Shown here in pieces: positions 16,733 to 25,261 of a DNA stretch of 64,000 nucleotides (its first letter is position 1; each line of letters starts with the position of its first letter). The notes under the pieces are model-generated. The model had not been told where the DNA came from. It saw nothing but the letters and a program-made list of their open reading frames with translations, and did no database searches. The stretch is taken from contig NZ_JAZGJQ010000002.1 in NCBI RefSeq assembly GCF_036408855.1, positions 62,001-126,000 on the forward strand. The letters are read 5' to 3'. A program made the position numbers and the translations under genes. Source of the stretch: Olsenella_K absiana (lineage in GTDB: Bacteria > Actinomycetota > Coriobacteriia > Coriobacteriales > Atopobiaceae).

Positions 16733-18064
16733 CTAGATCTTTACCTTGAACACAGTCTGCTCGGTAATCGGCGTCGCAAGAGCGTCGAGCGCAACGCCGA
16801 CGCGGTGATAGCGAAGCTTCCACTGCTCCTCCTTCGGCGTGTTGGGGTCGCCGAGGGGGTACGGGATGGAAATCGTGGGGACGATGCGGTTCGCGCCGAC
16901 CGTCGTGGAGACGGGGACGAGGTTGCACATGTGCACCACGGGGAAACCAGCACGCTCAAAGACCTTGACCATCGTTGCACCGCAACGAGTGCAGGTGCCT
17001 CAAGTGGAGGTCATGATGATGCCGTCGACGTGGCCCTCCTTGAGGAACGGGATGATCTCGGAGGCCATGCGGGCAGCCTCGCCCTCAGTGGTGCCGGTGC
17101 CGACCGTCGAGTAGAAGTACTCGTGCAGGTGGCCGATCTTCCCCTCCTTCTCGTAGGCGCGCATGGCGTCCACGGGGACGCAGACGTTGGGGTCGGCATC
17201 AGCGGCGGCGGGGTCATAGCCGGCGTGGATGGTCTTGAAGCCGTTGGCGGCACGGTTGGGGAGCGCGTCGAGCTTGGAGATGTCGTAGCGGCCCCAACGG
17301 GTGGCAGACGCGGACTGGATGCGGTCCGGGTTGTCGACGGGAACGATGCCGCCGGTAGTGACCAGAGCAATGGTCGCCTTGGAGAGGTCGGCAATCGGGT
17401 CGGCGATGGGGACGACGTCCTTCTTGGGGATGATGAGCTCGGTCTGGTACGGCTCGCCCTTGATCTTCTTGATGAGCATGTCGACGCCACGGGCTGCCGC
17501 GGTGTTCTCGTGCTTGTTCTCGAGGAAGACCTCCTTGCGCATGCCACGCGCGAAGTAGCCCTCGGCGTCAGCGCCGAGCGTGGGCTCGCCGGCCAGCACC
17601 TTGTTGAGGTAGCCGATCATCTTGGGGACGTCCTTGCGCATCTTGGCAGCGGAGTTGCCGCCCTTGAAGATGACGACGTCCTTCTTGTACATGTCGACGC
17701 CAGGGGTCTCCTCGTTGAAGGAGGTGACGGCGGGGACGTGGAACTTCTCCTGGACGGCCTTGCAGATGGCGCCGCAGGCGACGGTGTAGCGGCCGGCCTG
17801 GAAGGCGGGGCCTGCCACGAAGGCGTCCATCGGCTTGTCCTCGATCATCTTGATGATGCGGTCCACGGCCTCCTCGGTGTTGGAGCCCATGTAGTTGTCG
17901 CCGCAGACGATCGTGTAGGTGACGTTGGCGTCCTTGAGGGCCTTGTCGATGGCCATGGTGGGGCCAAGGGTACCCTCGACGATGTAAGGCTCGATGCCGG
18001 CCTTCTCCTCGCCACCCACGCCAGCGAAGAACTGGTTGATGTAGCAGATTACACTCTTAGGCAT
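16733..18064 (-). CDS. grdH: Component B selenoprotein of betaine (or glycine) reductase, GrdH/GrdB family
   Basis: 443 residues when the in-frame TGA at 17000-17002 is read as selenocysteine 355 in the motif T-S-T-U-G-T-C-T-R-C-G-A, which is the GrdB/F/H active site. The sequence on both sides is colinear with the family, so this is one gene, not two fragments. The N-terminus MPKSVICYINQFFAGVGGE is typical. It activates the substrate and hands a carboxymethyl group to selenoprotein A. I prefer the betaine-type name GrdH because its partner subunit (next gene upstream) has the uncleaved GrdI-like site and a BCCT carrier is nearby; glycine-type GrdB is the alternative. CCGAAAGGAGG precedes the ATG. 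Confidence 0.85.
16972..16988 (-). promoter_or_regulatory. Probable SECIS hairpin of grdH
   Basis: Perfect 7-base arms TCGTTGC/GCAACGA with a GGU loop. The first loop G lies 19 bases after the selenocysteine TGA, within the usual bacterial SECIS window of about 16-37 bases, and a G among the first two loop bases is the conserved feature. Confidence 0.7.
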
Positions 18065-18091
18065 TGTTTCCTCCTTTCGGTGAATTGCTTC

Positions 18092-19420
18092 CTAGAACTC
18101 TTTCATGGTCTTGAGGCTGAGACCAGAGATGTGGTCGCCGCAGAACCAGTTGTTGTCCTCCATGATGATGGAACCGTCGTCACGGGCGGACTTGCCGAGG
18201 ACCTCGTCGTAGCCCCAGGAGCCGGACATGCCGTCACGGTTCATGGCCTCGAGGTTGCCGATGACGGTCTTGCAGGCCGGAAGCTCGGTGAGCTCGCCGA
18301 CGTTGCCCGTGGAGACGAGGGCGTTGAGCTTCTCGTCCAGGACGACCAGCGGCTGGCCGACGCCGGTACGACCGTCGGACTCGTTGGAGACGCCCACGAC
18401 GCCGATGCCGGCGTCCTCGAGGACGACCTGGCAGCGCACGTAGTCGGTGTCGGGGTTGCCGTAGCCCTCCTCGGTGACGATCGCGTAGTCGACACCCAGG
18501 TTGATGGCCATGTCGCGAACCATAATCGCGGAGCGCTCCTTCTGCTCGAGCGCGACGTTGAGGTTGGACATGATGACGCCGACGAAGTTGTAGTCCACGC
18601 CGTCGTGCTTGTAGAGCTCCTTAATCAGGGGGAAGTTCTGGAACTCGTAGGTGGACCACTTGGAGGAGGCGGGCATGAAGGAGCCGGAGATGATGGCGCC
18701 GTCGAAGACCTCGGTCGGGCTGACGTAGGTCGGGAGGAACTTGTTCATGTCCCAGCCGTACCACAGGTCGTTGTAGCCGAGGGCCTCCATCTGGGACTGC
18801 GGCTGCAGCACGATGGCGACGTTGGGGAGCTCGTTGCGAGCGGCGTCACGCTTCAGGATCGGGTCGAAGACGTAGGTCTCGGTGTCCTCGGCCTCGACGT
18901 CCTTGACGATCTTGCCGAGCCACTCGGCGAAGCGGTGGCCGGCCCAGCGCAGCGCGTGGTTGCACTTCTGCTGCTCGTGGCGCTCGAACTCCTCGTCGGT
19001 GTCACCGACCAGGCAGATGTTGATGATCTCGGACCACCTGGTGTGCTTGGCGCCCTCGCCACCCATGTCGATGACGCCGTCGCCGAAGGAGCCCCACTCC
19101 TTGCCGACCACGGTGACGCAGCAATCCTTGAGGGCCTTGAGCTCGCCGTCGCCAGCGGGGACGACGTCACCCGTGACGCCCGGGAACAGCGTGCGCCCAT
19201 CCATGCGGACACGGGGCTCGATGGTCTCGATGACCGGCACGATGCGCGTGTCATCACCGGGGTGAGCGATCACGATGTCGAGATCGGTGATGTGATCGTC
19301 CTCGCCCTTGAGGTAGGAGATTGCGGCCTCCTTGTCGATGGTCAGAACGCCATCGGCAAAGGAGTTCTCACTGCCGAGGACGACGTCCTTGACGTGAATG
19401 TTGCCAATTTCCAACTTCAT
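18092..19420 (-). CDS. grdI: Component B partner subunit, GrdE/G/I family, uncleaved betaine type
   Basis: 442 residues. Start MKLEIGNIHVKDV with GAGAGGAGCAAGG upstream fits the family N-terminus; an extension of 24 codons upstream is not homologous. Glycine-type GrdE is a proprotein cleaved at Asn-Cys in the stretch DGA-I-SGNC to give a pyruvoyl-bearing subunit. Here the aligned stretch is DGAIISGSFMPASSK: the Asn is Ser, the Cys is Phe and the following Cys is Ser, so pyruvoyl formation from Cys is impossible. Betaine reductase protein B is known to have two intact subunits of about 45 and 48 kDa, which matches this. First gene of the cluster, 78 bases behind a good promoter. Confidence 0.78.
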   Translation of the reverse strand: MKLEIGNIHVKDVVLGSENSFADGVLTIDKEAAISYLKGEDDHITDLDIVIAHPGDDTRIVPVIETIEPRVRMDGRTLFPGVTGDVVPAGDGELKALKDCCVTVVGKEWGSFGDGVIDMGGEGAKHTRWSEIINICLVGDTDEEFERHEQQKCNHALRWAGHRFAEWLGKIVKDVEAEDTETYVFDPILKRDAARNELPNVAIVLQPQSQMEALGYNDLWYGWDMNKFLPTYVSPTEVFDGAIISGSFMPASSKWSTYEFQNFPLIKELYKHDGVDYNFVGVIMSNLNVALEQKERSAIMVRDMAINLGVDYAIVTEEGYGNPDTDYVRCQVVLEDAGIGVVGVSNESDGRTGVGQPLVVLDEKLNALVSTGNVGELTELPACKTVIGNLEAMNRDGMSGSWGYDEVLGKSARDDGSIIMEDNNWFCGDHISGLSLKTMKEF

Positions 19421-19687
19421 GTAGCCTTGCTCCTCTCTTAGACTCGCCTTCATAGAGATTCGTGCGACTCGCAGGCTCTCGCCCTTTCGCACGTTTCACT
19501 CCAGATTCTATGAACGCGATTATCAATGAACAAGTCACTTCCGATTAGTAAATTTGCGCCCATGCCAAACGGTCATTTCTCAAGCGCGAACGGTACGTGT
19601 TTTGCGAATTTTGTCCGATTTGCTTCACCGTTTCTACATATTCTGTTCACATATTCAAATTCCAATCGCGATTAGGTATAAAACACA
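19421..19687. other. AT-rich promoter region of the reductase cluster
   Basis: About 270 bases, clearly richer in A+T than the flanks and without genes. It contains the minus-strand promoter at 19505-19533 and a 10-base palindrome AATCGCGATT at 19664-19673 that could bind a regulator. The terminator of the next gene borders it. Confidence 0.6.
19505..19533 (-). promoter_or_regulatory. Main promoter of the betaine reductase cluster
   Basis: Minus-strand TTGTTC, exactly 17 bases, TAGAAT. The expected transcript start is about 78 bases upstream of the grdI ATG. Confidence 0.7.
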
Positions 19688-19720
19688 ACGAACTGGAAGA
19701 GAAATTCTCTTCCAGTTCGT
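19675..19720 (-). terminator. Terminator of the orphan double-cubane-like reductase
   Basis: Perfect 16-base arms (19688-19703, 19705-19720) around one central base, followed on the minus strand by TGTGTTTTAT. The plus-strand side is also T-rich, so it may work in both directions. Confidence 0.85.
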
Positions 19721-19774
19721 TCTGGTTTACTTATTTGCTTGTCTTTTTGGTAGATTTGTGGTATCAGCCGCTGC

Positions 19775-21061
19775 CTAGATCATCTCGAGGAAGGCCTCGA
19801 TGCGCGTCTTGAGCTGCCCGGCGTCCTCGGTGGAGTAGTTCGTCGTGACGTGCATGAAGGGGAACCCGGCCTTCTCGGCCGCCGCCTCCATGCCGAAGGC
19901 CTCCATCTCGTAGATGGTGCAGAAGGAGAGCGAGCAGTCGATGATGCCGTCGGCATGAAGGTCATGCGCCATCCCGATGACGTCCTGCTCCCGATCCTGG
20001 TTAGGCGTGAAGATGGCGCAGTGGATGTTGAGGTAGCGGTCAGCGACGTTGTCGATCATCTCGTCGACGGTCTCGCCACCCTCGTCCACCAGGTCCTTGT
20101 AGTAGCGCGAGCCCGTGCAGCACTCCTCGCCCACGACCACGCCGCCAGCCTTCTCGATGATGTTGAAGAGCTTCCAGTTGGGGACGGCCATGGGGGTGCC
20201 GGTGTACAGAACGCGCTTGGCGCCCTTGGGGGCGACGCCCTCTCCCTTCGCCACGCGCTGCTCGCACTCGTCCGCAATCGCGTTGATGGCGGCGGTCAGC
20301 CTCGGGGTGTCGTCCATGAAGGCGGCCTGCGTAATCAGCAGGCTGTCGAGGCCGGAGATGGGCGTGGGGTCTGCGGCGCGAACCCTCCCCAGGCGCTGGA
20401 GCGCGCGGCGCTTGTCGTTCGTCTCCTTGATGGCGCGGCGCAGGGAGTCCGCGGTGATCTTCTGGCCGGTCTCCTGCTCGATGCGCTCGGCGAGCCGATG
20501 GACCTCGTTGCGCCACATCTGCTTGGTCTCGTCGGTGCGGACGTGCGGAACGTCCATGATGTACATCGGCTTCTGGGTCGCAAAGAACTCGTAGCCCTTC
20601 TTCTTGCCGTCGCGGGTGTTCTCGCCCACCACAAGGTCGGCGGACTCGATGTAGGGGCAGACGCGGCCGAGCTTGAAGCCTGTGAAGCCCTTGATCAGCG
20701 GGCAGGTGTTGCGCGGCAGGTGCTTCTCGACCTCTTCGGGCGCCCAGTCGGCGCCTGCGCAGAGCCCGACCTCGACGCCTCCGGCGGCCGCCACGATCTC
20801 CTCGGGGACGTAGAGGCAGAAGCTGCCGATGATCTTCTTGATCCTGCCCTGCTCCTTGGCGTCGAGCATCTCCTTGATGCGGCCGGAATGGAGGTTGGTG
20901 GCAAAGTTGTCGAGGTACGAGGTGCTCTTGGGGCGGTTGTGCTGCGTGAGGAACATGTCCCCGTACATCTGGCCGACGGCACCCAGAAGACCGTCGTGCG
21001 CCTCCGTGTCCATGTCAAGGCTCTTCCACATGGGATAGTAGTCGACCGTCTCTCCTGCCAT
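19775..21061 (-). CDS. 2-hydroxyacyl-CoA dehydratase/double-cubane-cluster reductase family protein (orphan)
   Basis: 428 residues of the HgdB/YjiM superfamily. Conserved cysteines C82, C101, C120 (NTCPLIKG), C135 (RVCPYI), C314/315, C348 and C381 could hold iron-sulfur clusters. Compared with the homologue at 28875-30068, two cysteines are replaced: R150 in NTRDGKKK, where the other has TTCDGKKK, and T289 in TGTP, where the other has SGCP. No activator gene adjoins it; the activator at 28029 might serve both. Start ATG with AAGGAGAGGATTGCC; an upstream extension lacks homology. Substrate unknown; it could reduce a small unsaturated or hydroxyacyl compound. Confidence 0.8.
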   Translation of the reverse strand: MAGETVDYYPMWKSLDMDTEAHDGLLGAVGQMYGDMFLTQHNRPKSTSYLDNFATNLHSGRIKEMLDAKEQGRIKKIIGSFCLYVPEEIVAAAGGVEVGLCAGADWAPEEVEKHLPRNTCPLIKGFTGFKLGRVCPYIESADLVVGENTRDGKKKGYEFFATQKPMYIMDVPHVRTDETKQMWRNEVHRLAERIEQETGQKITADSLRRAIKETNDKRRALQRLGRVRAADPTPISGLDSLLITQAAFMDDTPRLTAAINAIADECEQRVAKGEGVAPKGAKRVLYTGTPMAVPNWKLFNIIEKAGGVVVGEECCTGSRYYKDLVDEGGETVDEMIDNVADRYLNIHCAIFTPNQDREQDVIGMAHDLHADGIIDCSLSFCTIYEMEAFGMEAAAEKAGFPFMHVTTNYSTEDAGQLKTRIEAFLEMI

Positions 21062-21241
21062 GGCAATCCTCTCCTTACTTATATATGTGCCTGGACCCGG
21101 GCGCTCCCCCGCGCCCCCGCACATCATAGGAAGGTTGGGGCGCAAGCTGCGACCCTGCGCCACAGATGGGCAGGTAGGACCCCCAAACGTGAGGTACCCA
21201 CGATTAGTCAAACGCCGGATAGGATAAGCGGACGCAGGCTT

Positions 21242-21754
21242 CTACGGCCGTATGTAGGGACGGCAGAAGGCGATCCTCTCGCTGCCGTCCGCAAGGTGGA
21301 TGACGCCGCAGTACGAGAAGCCCCTGCTCCTGATGAGTCCCTGCATGGGGCCGTTGTCCCGGTGGGTGTCCACCCGGAGGGCGAGGCCGCGCTCCCGTGC
21401 GCGCGCGAGCGCCCAGTCCATCATCGCCGAGCCGACGCCCCTCCCCTGCACGGCCGCAGCGAAGCGATGGACCACGAGATAGGGACCGTCATCGATCCAG
21501 AAGCCGTCATAGATGCGCGCATAGGTGGGGTCAGGCCCTTCGAGGAGCGCGAAGCAGCCCGCAGGGACGCCGTCTGCGCCCACCCAGACCCTGAGCGCAC
21601 CGGTGGCGACGTCCCCCTCGAGCGCCCGGCGTCCCGGGAAGCCGGGACCCCACTGGTTTGGGTTGCCCGAGGCGACCATGAAGCGCTGCGCAATCGCGTA
21701 GATCTCCTCGACGCGTGCGAGGTCCGCGGTCGTCGCCGTCCGTATCTCCCCCAT
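21242..21754 (-). CDS. GNAT-family N-acetyltransferase
   Basis: 170 residues. The acetyl-CoA loop is AAAVQGRGVGSAMMDWALARA near residue 110 (the R/Q-x-x-G-x-G/A signature), and the C-terminal part (GFSYCGVIHLADGSERIAF) is typical of YkkB/RimI-like enzymes acting on small molecules or peptides. GAGGAGGACCG precedes the ATG. No neighbour suggests a substrate. It follows the terminator of the redox-protein operon and appears to be a single-gene unit. Confidence 0.85.
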   Translation of the reverse strand: MGEIRTATTADLARVEEIYAIAQRFMVASGNPNQWGPGFPGRRALEGDVATGALRVWVGADGVPAGCFALLEGPDPTYARIYDGFWIDDGPYLVVHRFAAAVQGRGVGSAMMDWALARARERGLALRVDTHRDNGPMQGLIRSRGFSYCGVIHLADGSERIAFCRPYIRP

Positions 21755-21781
21755 CGGTCCTCCTCGAGAAACGCCTCCCTC

Positions 21782-21814
21782 AAAAAAAAGCCACCCCGGT
21801 CTCCCGGGGTGGCT
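21782..21814 (-). terminator. Terminator of the C_GCAxxG/TDT operon
   Basis: Perfect 11-base arms (21789-21799, 21804-21814) around TCTC, followed on the minus strand by eight T's. A textbook intrinsic terminator 51 bases past the transporter stop. Confidence 0.92.
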
Positions 21815-21864
21815 CGTAGGGTACTACATCTGCCGGCAGCCACGAGGGCGTGGTGCGACGGCCG

Positions 21865-22797
21865 CTAGGCAGCCTGCTGCGCGGGCTTCTCGCCCCCGAA
21901 GATGTGCATGAGGAAGCGGATGAGCGCATACAGCACGAGCACAGTGGCGACGATCGTCTCGATCAGGACGATGGGGCCAAGCCAGGGGGCCGGGGCGCCC
22001 ATCTTGGCAAGGCAGGCCATCGTCTGCTTGAGGGCGATCGCGGTGATCACGAAGGGGAAGGTGTAGGCCGCGTAGCTCGGCGCGAAGGCGGTGTTCTTGA
22101 GGAAGCGCGGAAGCTGCGTGAGAACGACCACAAACAGGACGGTGGCCACGACCTCCACGCAGACCAGGAGGGCCTGGGACTTGGGGGTCACGGACTGGAC
22201 GTAGGCGGCGACGCAGAGGCTCGCCGGCGCGGTCATGATGCAGAACACGGGACGCGCGGGAACGGGGGGCTCCCCGACCTTGGCGTAGCGGGCGATGACC
22301 GCGACGGTGATGAGGGCGAAGGTCACGAGGCCGAACCAGAAGCACACGGTGCCGATGCCCTCCATGCCGAACGCGGGGGCGCTGACGGAGGCGGCAGCGA
22401 TGCCGACGTAGACGATGTACCAGCTCGGGAAGACCTGCTTGAGGTTGAAGTGCGCGACGTACTTGACCGTGAACCACACGATCAGGCAGACGTGCAGGAG
22501 AAGGCCGACCCACCACAGGGCGACGCCGAGGCCCGCGGAGAGCGGCTTGGCATAGGCCGCGAGGAGGAGCAGCGCCATGGGGAAGGTGCCGGAGATGCTC
22601 GCGAGCATCGGGTTCTCCATGTCCTTCTTGACGGACTCGAAGTCACCGAACAGCTTGACGAGGAAGAGCACGCCGAGCAGGGCGGAGATCACGCCGAAGA
22701 CGACGCGGACCCCCTCGCTGTAGCTCTGCAGCAGGTTGCCGAGGGCGGCGCAGCCGAGCATGACGCCGGTGATGGGGAGCGGGATCCTCTTAAGCAA
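21865..22797 (-). CDS. TDT-family (TehA/SLAC1-like) transporter
   Basis: 310 residues with about ten hydrophobic helices in the tellurite-resistance/dicarboxylate/anion channel fold; the segment KRIPLPITGVMLGCAALGN at the start is the family hallmark. I place the start at a TTG at 22797, because AAGGAGG lies six bases before it inside the end of the upstream gene, giving an eight-base overlap. The first ATG would remove part of helix 1. Family members carry C4-dicarboxylates, sulfite or chloride; the substrate here is unknown. Its coupling to a redox protein is unusual. Confidence 0.8.
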   Translation of the reverse strand: MLKRIPLPITGVMLGCAALGNLLQSYSEGVRVVFGVISALLGVLFLVKLFGDFESVKKDMENPMLASISGTFPMALLLLAAYAKPLSAGLGVALWWVGLLLHVCLIVWFTVKYVAHFNLKQVFPSWYIVYVGIAAASVSAPAFGMEGIGTVCFWFGLVTFALITVAVIARYAKVGEPPVPARPVFCIMTAPASLCVAAYVQSVTPKSQALLVCVEVVATVLFVVVLTQLPRFLKNTAFAPSYAAYTFPFVITAIALKQTMACLAKMGAPAPWLGPIVLIETIVATVLVLYALIRFLMHIFGGEKPAQQAA

Positions 22798-23365
22798 CAA
22801 AGGCCTCCTTCTTGAGCGGCTGGACGTCCTCGAGCTTCTGACGGGCCAGGGGCTCGTCGCCGCCCTCGGTGCCCTCGTCGAGGTCCTTGACGCCCTCCTC
22901 GCGGCAGACGATCTTGGCGACCTTCCACGCGCACAGGCCGGTGAACCAGATGCACTGCTCCTTGTGCTCGCCCTGGCCCATGTCGAACTCGCGGGTGAGG
23001 ACGCGGCAGCACAGGGCGTGCTTGCCGTTGGCGTCACGGAACCAGTCGTGCAGCTCGTGGGTCAGCGACATGCACTTGACGACCTTGGGGTCGGTCGGGC
23101 CGTTCTGCTCGGTGCGGCCGTAGAGCAGGCCGAGGGCCGCGACGCCGCCGTTGGCGGCACCGCACATGCAGCCGGACTTGCCGACGCCGACGGACATGCC
23201 GGAGACCATGGAGATGACCTCGACGGGGACCTCCATCTGGAAGACGTCGCGCAGGGCGCACATGACGGCCTCGTCGCAGAAGAAGCCTCCCTTGTAGTAG
23301 GACTCGGCGAGGCGCTGCACCTTGTGCGGACTGACCTCGGTGGCGTTGATCTTTACGTTTGCCAT
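22790..23365 (-). CDS. C_GCAxxG_C_C family redox protein
   Basis: 191 residues with the defining motif GCMCGAANGGVAALGLLYG (about residues 66-84) and further cysteines (CDEAV near 31, KCMSL near 99, CCRVL near 118, QCIWF and LCAWK near 137-144). Such proteins are putative iron-sulfur or thiol redox proteins of anaerobes with no fixed function. Start ATG with GAGGAGAGAGG upstream; longer upstream frames have no support. It forms a two-gene operon with the TDT transporter. Confidence 0.85.
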   Translation of the reverse strand: MANVKINATEVSPHKVQRLAESYYKGGFFCDEAVMCALRDVFQMEVPVEVISMVSGMSVGVGKSGCMCGAANGGVAALGLLYGRTEQNGPTDPKVVKCMSLTHELHDWFRDANGKHALCCRVLTREFDMGQGEHKEQCIWFTGLCAWKVAKIVCREEGVKDLDEGTEGGDEPLARQKLEDVQPLKKEAFVA

Positions 23366-23622
23366 GGACCTCTCTCCTCTCGTATGGCTTCCCTCCGCCC
23401 CTTGCGAAGGGTAAATGACACGGCGCCTATAGTATTTAAAACGTGACACTCGCCCCACGTTCCGGCCGTACGCCATCGGCAAGCGGTCGCGGACACGATC
23501 GGGCACGACGTTACGGCCAGCTGAGACACCGCCAAGCTTTTTAAGAGTACAGTAGGGACGCTTGCACGCTTTACGCGCAGTGATTACTAATCAAACAGTA
23601 GCCAGCGATTTTCCTATTTTGA

Positions 23623-25158
23623 TTATCTTCCTTGATCAACGGCCATCCGTGGCTCAGTGCCCTCCACGAGCGCCCGGACGAACGCGCAGAGTCGCTCGAG
23701 GGACTCAAGGCGCATCCTCTCCGATGGCGTATGGGCGTTCTCGACGTCAGGCCCGAGCGAGAAGACCTCGAGCCCGGGAAGCGCCTCCGAGAAGACCCCG
23801 CATTCGAGACCGCCGTGCGTCGTGGTCACCGTCGGCTCCTCACCGAAGAGGGCACGATAGGTCGCACGCGCCTCGCAGACGAAGGGGGACTCCGGATCGC
23901 AGAGCCAGGGGTCGCGACCGCCCTCGACCTCGAGCGCGGCGCCGGCGCGCTCGCACGCGGCGCGGACCCCAGCCACGATTGGCCCTGCGCCGCCGGGGCG
24001 GTTAGTGCGGACGGAGACCAGGGCGTCGAGGCCCTTCTCGCCCAGGCGGACGATGCTCACGTTGTCGCTCGTCTCCGTGGCGCCGGGAAACTCCCGGCTC
24101 ATGGCGGACACGCCTTGCGGCAGCTCGGAGAGGAGCGCGAGCGCCGCGGCCGCTTCTTTCGCGGAAAGGAGCCCCACCTCGCGCTCGCCCAGGCGCTCGG
24201 CCTCGAGGCGTGCGCCCGCGTCGTCCCCCGTGCACGCGCGCGCGAGGGCCGCACGAACCGGCCCGAGCGCCCGATCGAGGTCGCGGGCGGCCTCCGGGCC
24301 CGCGCCCGCAGGGAGCGCGAGCTCCGCCGTGGCCTCCGCGGGGATCGCGTTTCTCTTCTCGCCTGAGCGGAGAGAGACGAGCGCGAGGCCTGCTAGCGCG
24401 CCGTCGGCGGCCACGGTCTCGGCGTGCCCGCCGTCCGGGCGGCCCCCCGAGAGCAGCCGGGAGAGGACCTCGCCCATGAGGAGGGCAGCGTTGTGCCTGG
24501 GAAGGGCGATGTCGATGCCGGAATGGCCTCCCCTGAGGCCGGAGAGCGTGAGCCTGACGACCTCGCGAACCCCTCGCTCTCTGCTAAGGGGCAGGCTGAC
24601 CCGCGCCTCCGTGCCGGCACTGCAGCCCACGACGAACTGGCCGGCAACCGTGAGGTCGAGGTTCAGCATCCGGCGGCTCCGGATGCGCGAGCAGTCCATC
24701 TCGCGCGCGCCGACGAGGCCGACCTCCTCGTCGACCGTGAGGACGGCCTCCAGCGAAGGATGCGACAGTCCCTCGTCCTCGAGGATGGCGAGGCAGACCG
24801 CGACGCCGGCCCCGTCGTCGGCGCCGAGGGTGGTGCCGTCCGCGTGGAGCCAGCCGTCCTCCTCGACGACGTCGATGGGGTCGCGGGAGAAGTCGTGCGA
24901 GCTCCCTGCGACCTTCTGGCAGACCATGTCGAGGTGGGCCTGCAGGGCAAGGGAGGGTTCGCCCTCCCGTCCGGGCGTGGCGTCCTTCCTGATGACGAGG
25001 TTGCCGAACTCGTCGGACGTCACCTCGAGCCCCCGGTCACGGGCCCATGACGCAACAGCGACGCTCGCTCGCCCCGTGTCGCCGCTCCCCCGCGGGATCC
25101 TGGAAATCCACTCGAACCAGGTGAGGGCCCTCTCATACGTGCTTCGTGCCGCGTCCAT
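23623..25158 (-). CDS. pepD: Aminoacyl-histidine dipeptidase PepD (M20C)
   Basis: 511-residue cytosolic di-zinc dipeptidase (beta-Ala-His dipeptidase family, broad Xaa-His and other dipeptides). Zinc ligands: H75 in QAHLDMV, the bridging aspartate in GADDGAG (114-115), catalytic E144/E145 in VDEEVGL. The lid domain is in the middle and the final zinc histidine should lie in the C-terminal HGGLECG/VENAHTPSE region. The ATG at 25158 is preceded by GAGAGGGG; that site is part of a hairpin (25165-25182). Placed directly after an amino acid ABC transporter, consistent with peptide use. Confidence 0.93.
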   Translation of the reverse strand: MDAARSTYERALTWFEWISRIPRGSGDTGRASVAVASWARDRGLEVTSDEFGNLVIRKDATPGREGEPSLALQAHLDMVCQKVAGSSHDFSRDPIDVVEEDGWLHADGTTLGADDGAGVAVCLAILEDEGLSHPSLEAVLTVDEEVGLVGAREMDCSRIRSRRMLNLDLTVAGQFVVGCSAGTEARVSLPLSRERGVREVVRLTLSGLRGGHSGIDIALPRHNAALLMGEVLSRLLSGGRPDGGHAETVAADGALAGLALVSLRSGEKRNAIPAEATAELALPAGAGPEAARDLDRALGPVRAALARACTGDDAGARLEAERLGEREVGLLSAKEAAAALALLSELPQGVSAMSREFPGATETSDNVSIVRLGEKGLDALVSVRTNRPGGAGPIVAGVRAACERAGAALEVEGGRDPWLCDPESPFVCEARATYRALFGEEPTVTTTHGGLECGVFSEALPGLEVFSLGPDVENAHTPSERMRLESLERLCAFVRALVEGTEPRMAVDQGR

Positions 25159-25164
25159 CCCCAA

Positions 25165-25182
25165 CCCCTCTCATGCGAGGGG
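25165..25182 (-). promoter_or_regulatory. Hairpin covering the pepD ribosome site
   Basis: CCCCTC/GAGGGG arms with a 6-base loop; the second arm is the pepD Shine-Dalgarno itself, so translation may be reduced unless the structure is opened. Confidence 0.45.
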
Positions 25183-25234
25183 CGCGCAGGCCTTGGCCCA
25201 CGTGCGCCCCGGGTCTCATCGACAGGCGACCGTC

Positions 25235-25252
25235 GCGGCCACGATTGGCCGC
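25235..25252 (-). terminator. Hairpin after the amino acid ABC operon
   Basis: 7-base arms GCGGCCA/TGGCCGC around CGAT, 10 bases past the ATPase stop. No U-run follows, so some read-through into pepD is likely. Confidence 0.45.
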
Positions 25253-25261
25253 GCGGCGCCC

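Noticed and set aside
17000..17002. grdH as a pseudogene split by a stop codon
   Set aside because: The stop is TGA at the exact selenocysteine position of the family, both sides match GrdB/H, and a SECIS-like hairpin follows.
16805..19441. An 878-codon plus-strand open frame opposite grdH and grdI
   Set aside because: Antisense shadow: rich in Asp/Val/Gly/Leu from codon mirror effects, with no ribosome site or family likeness.
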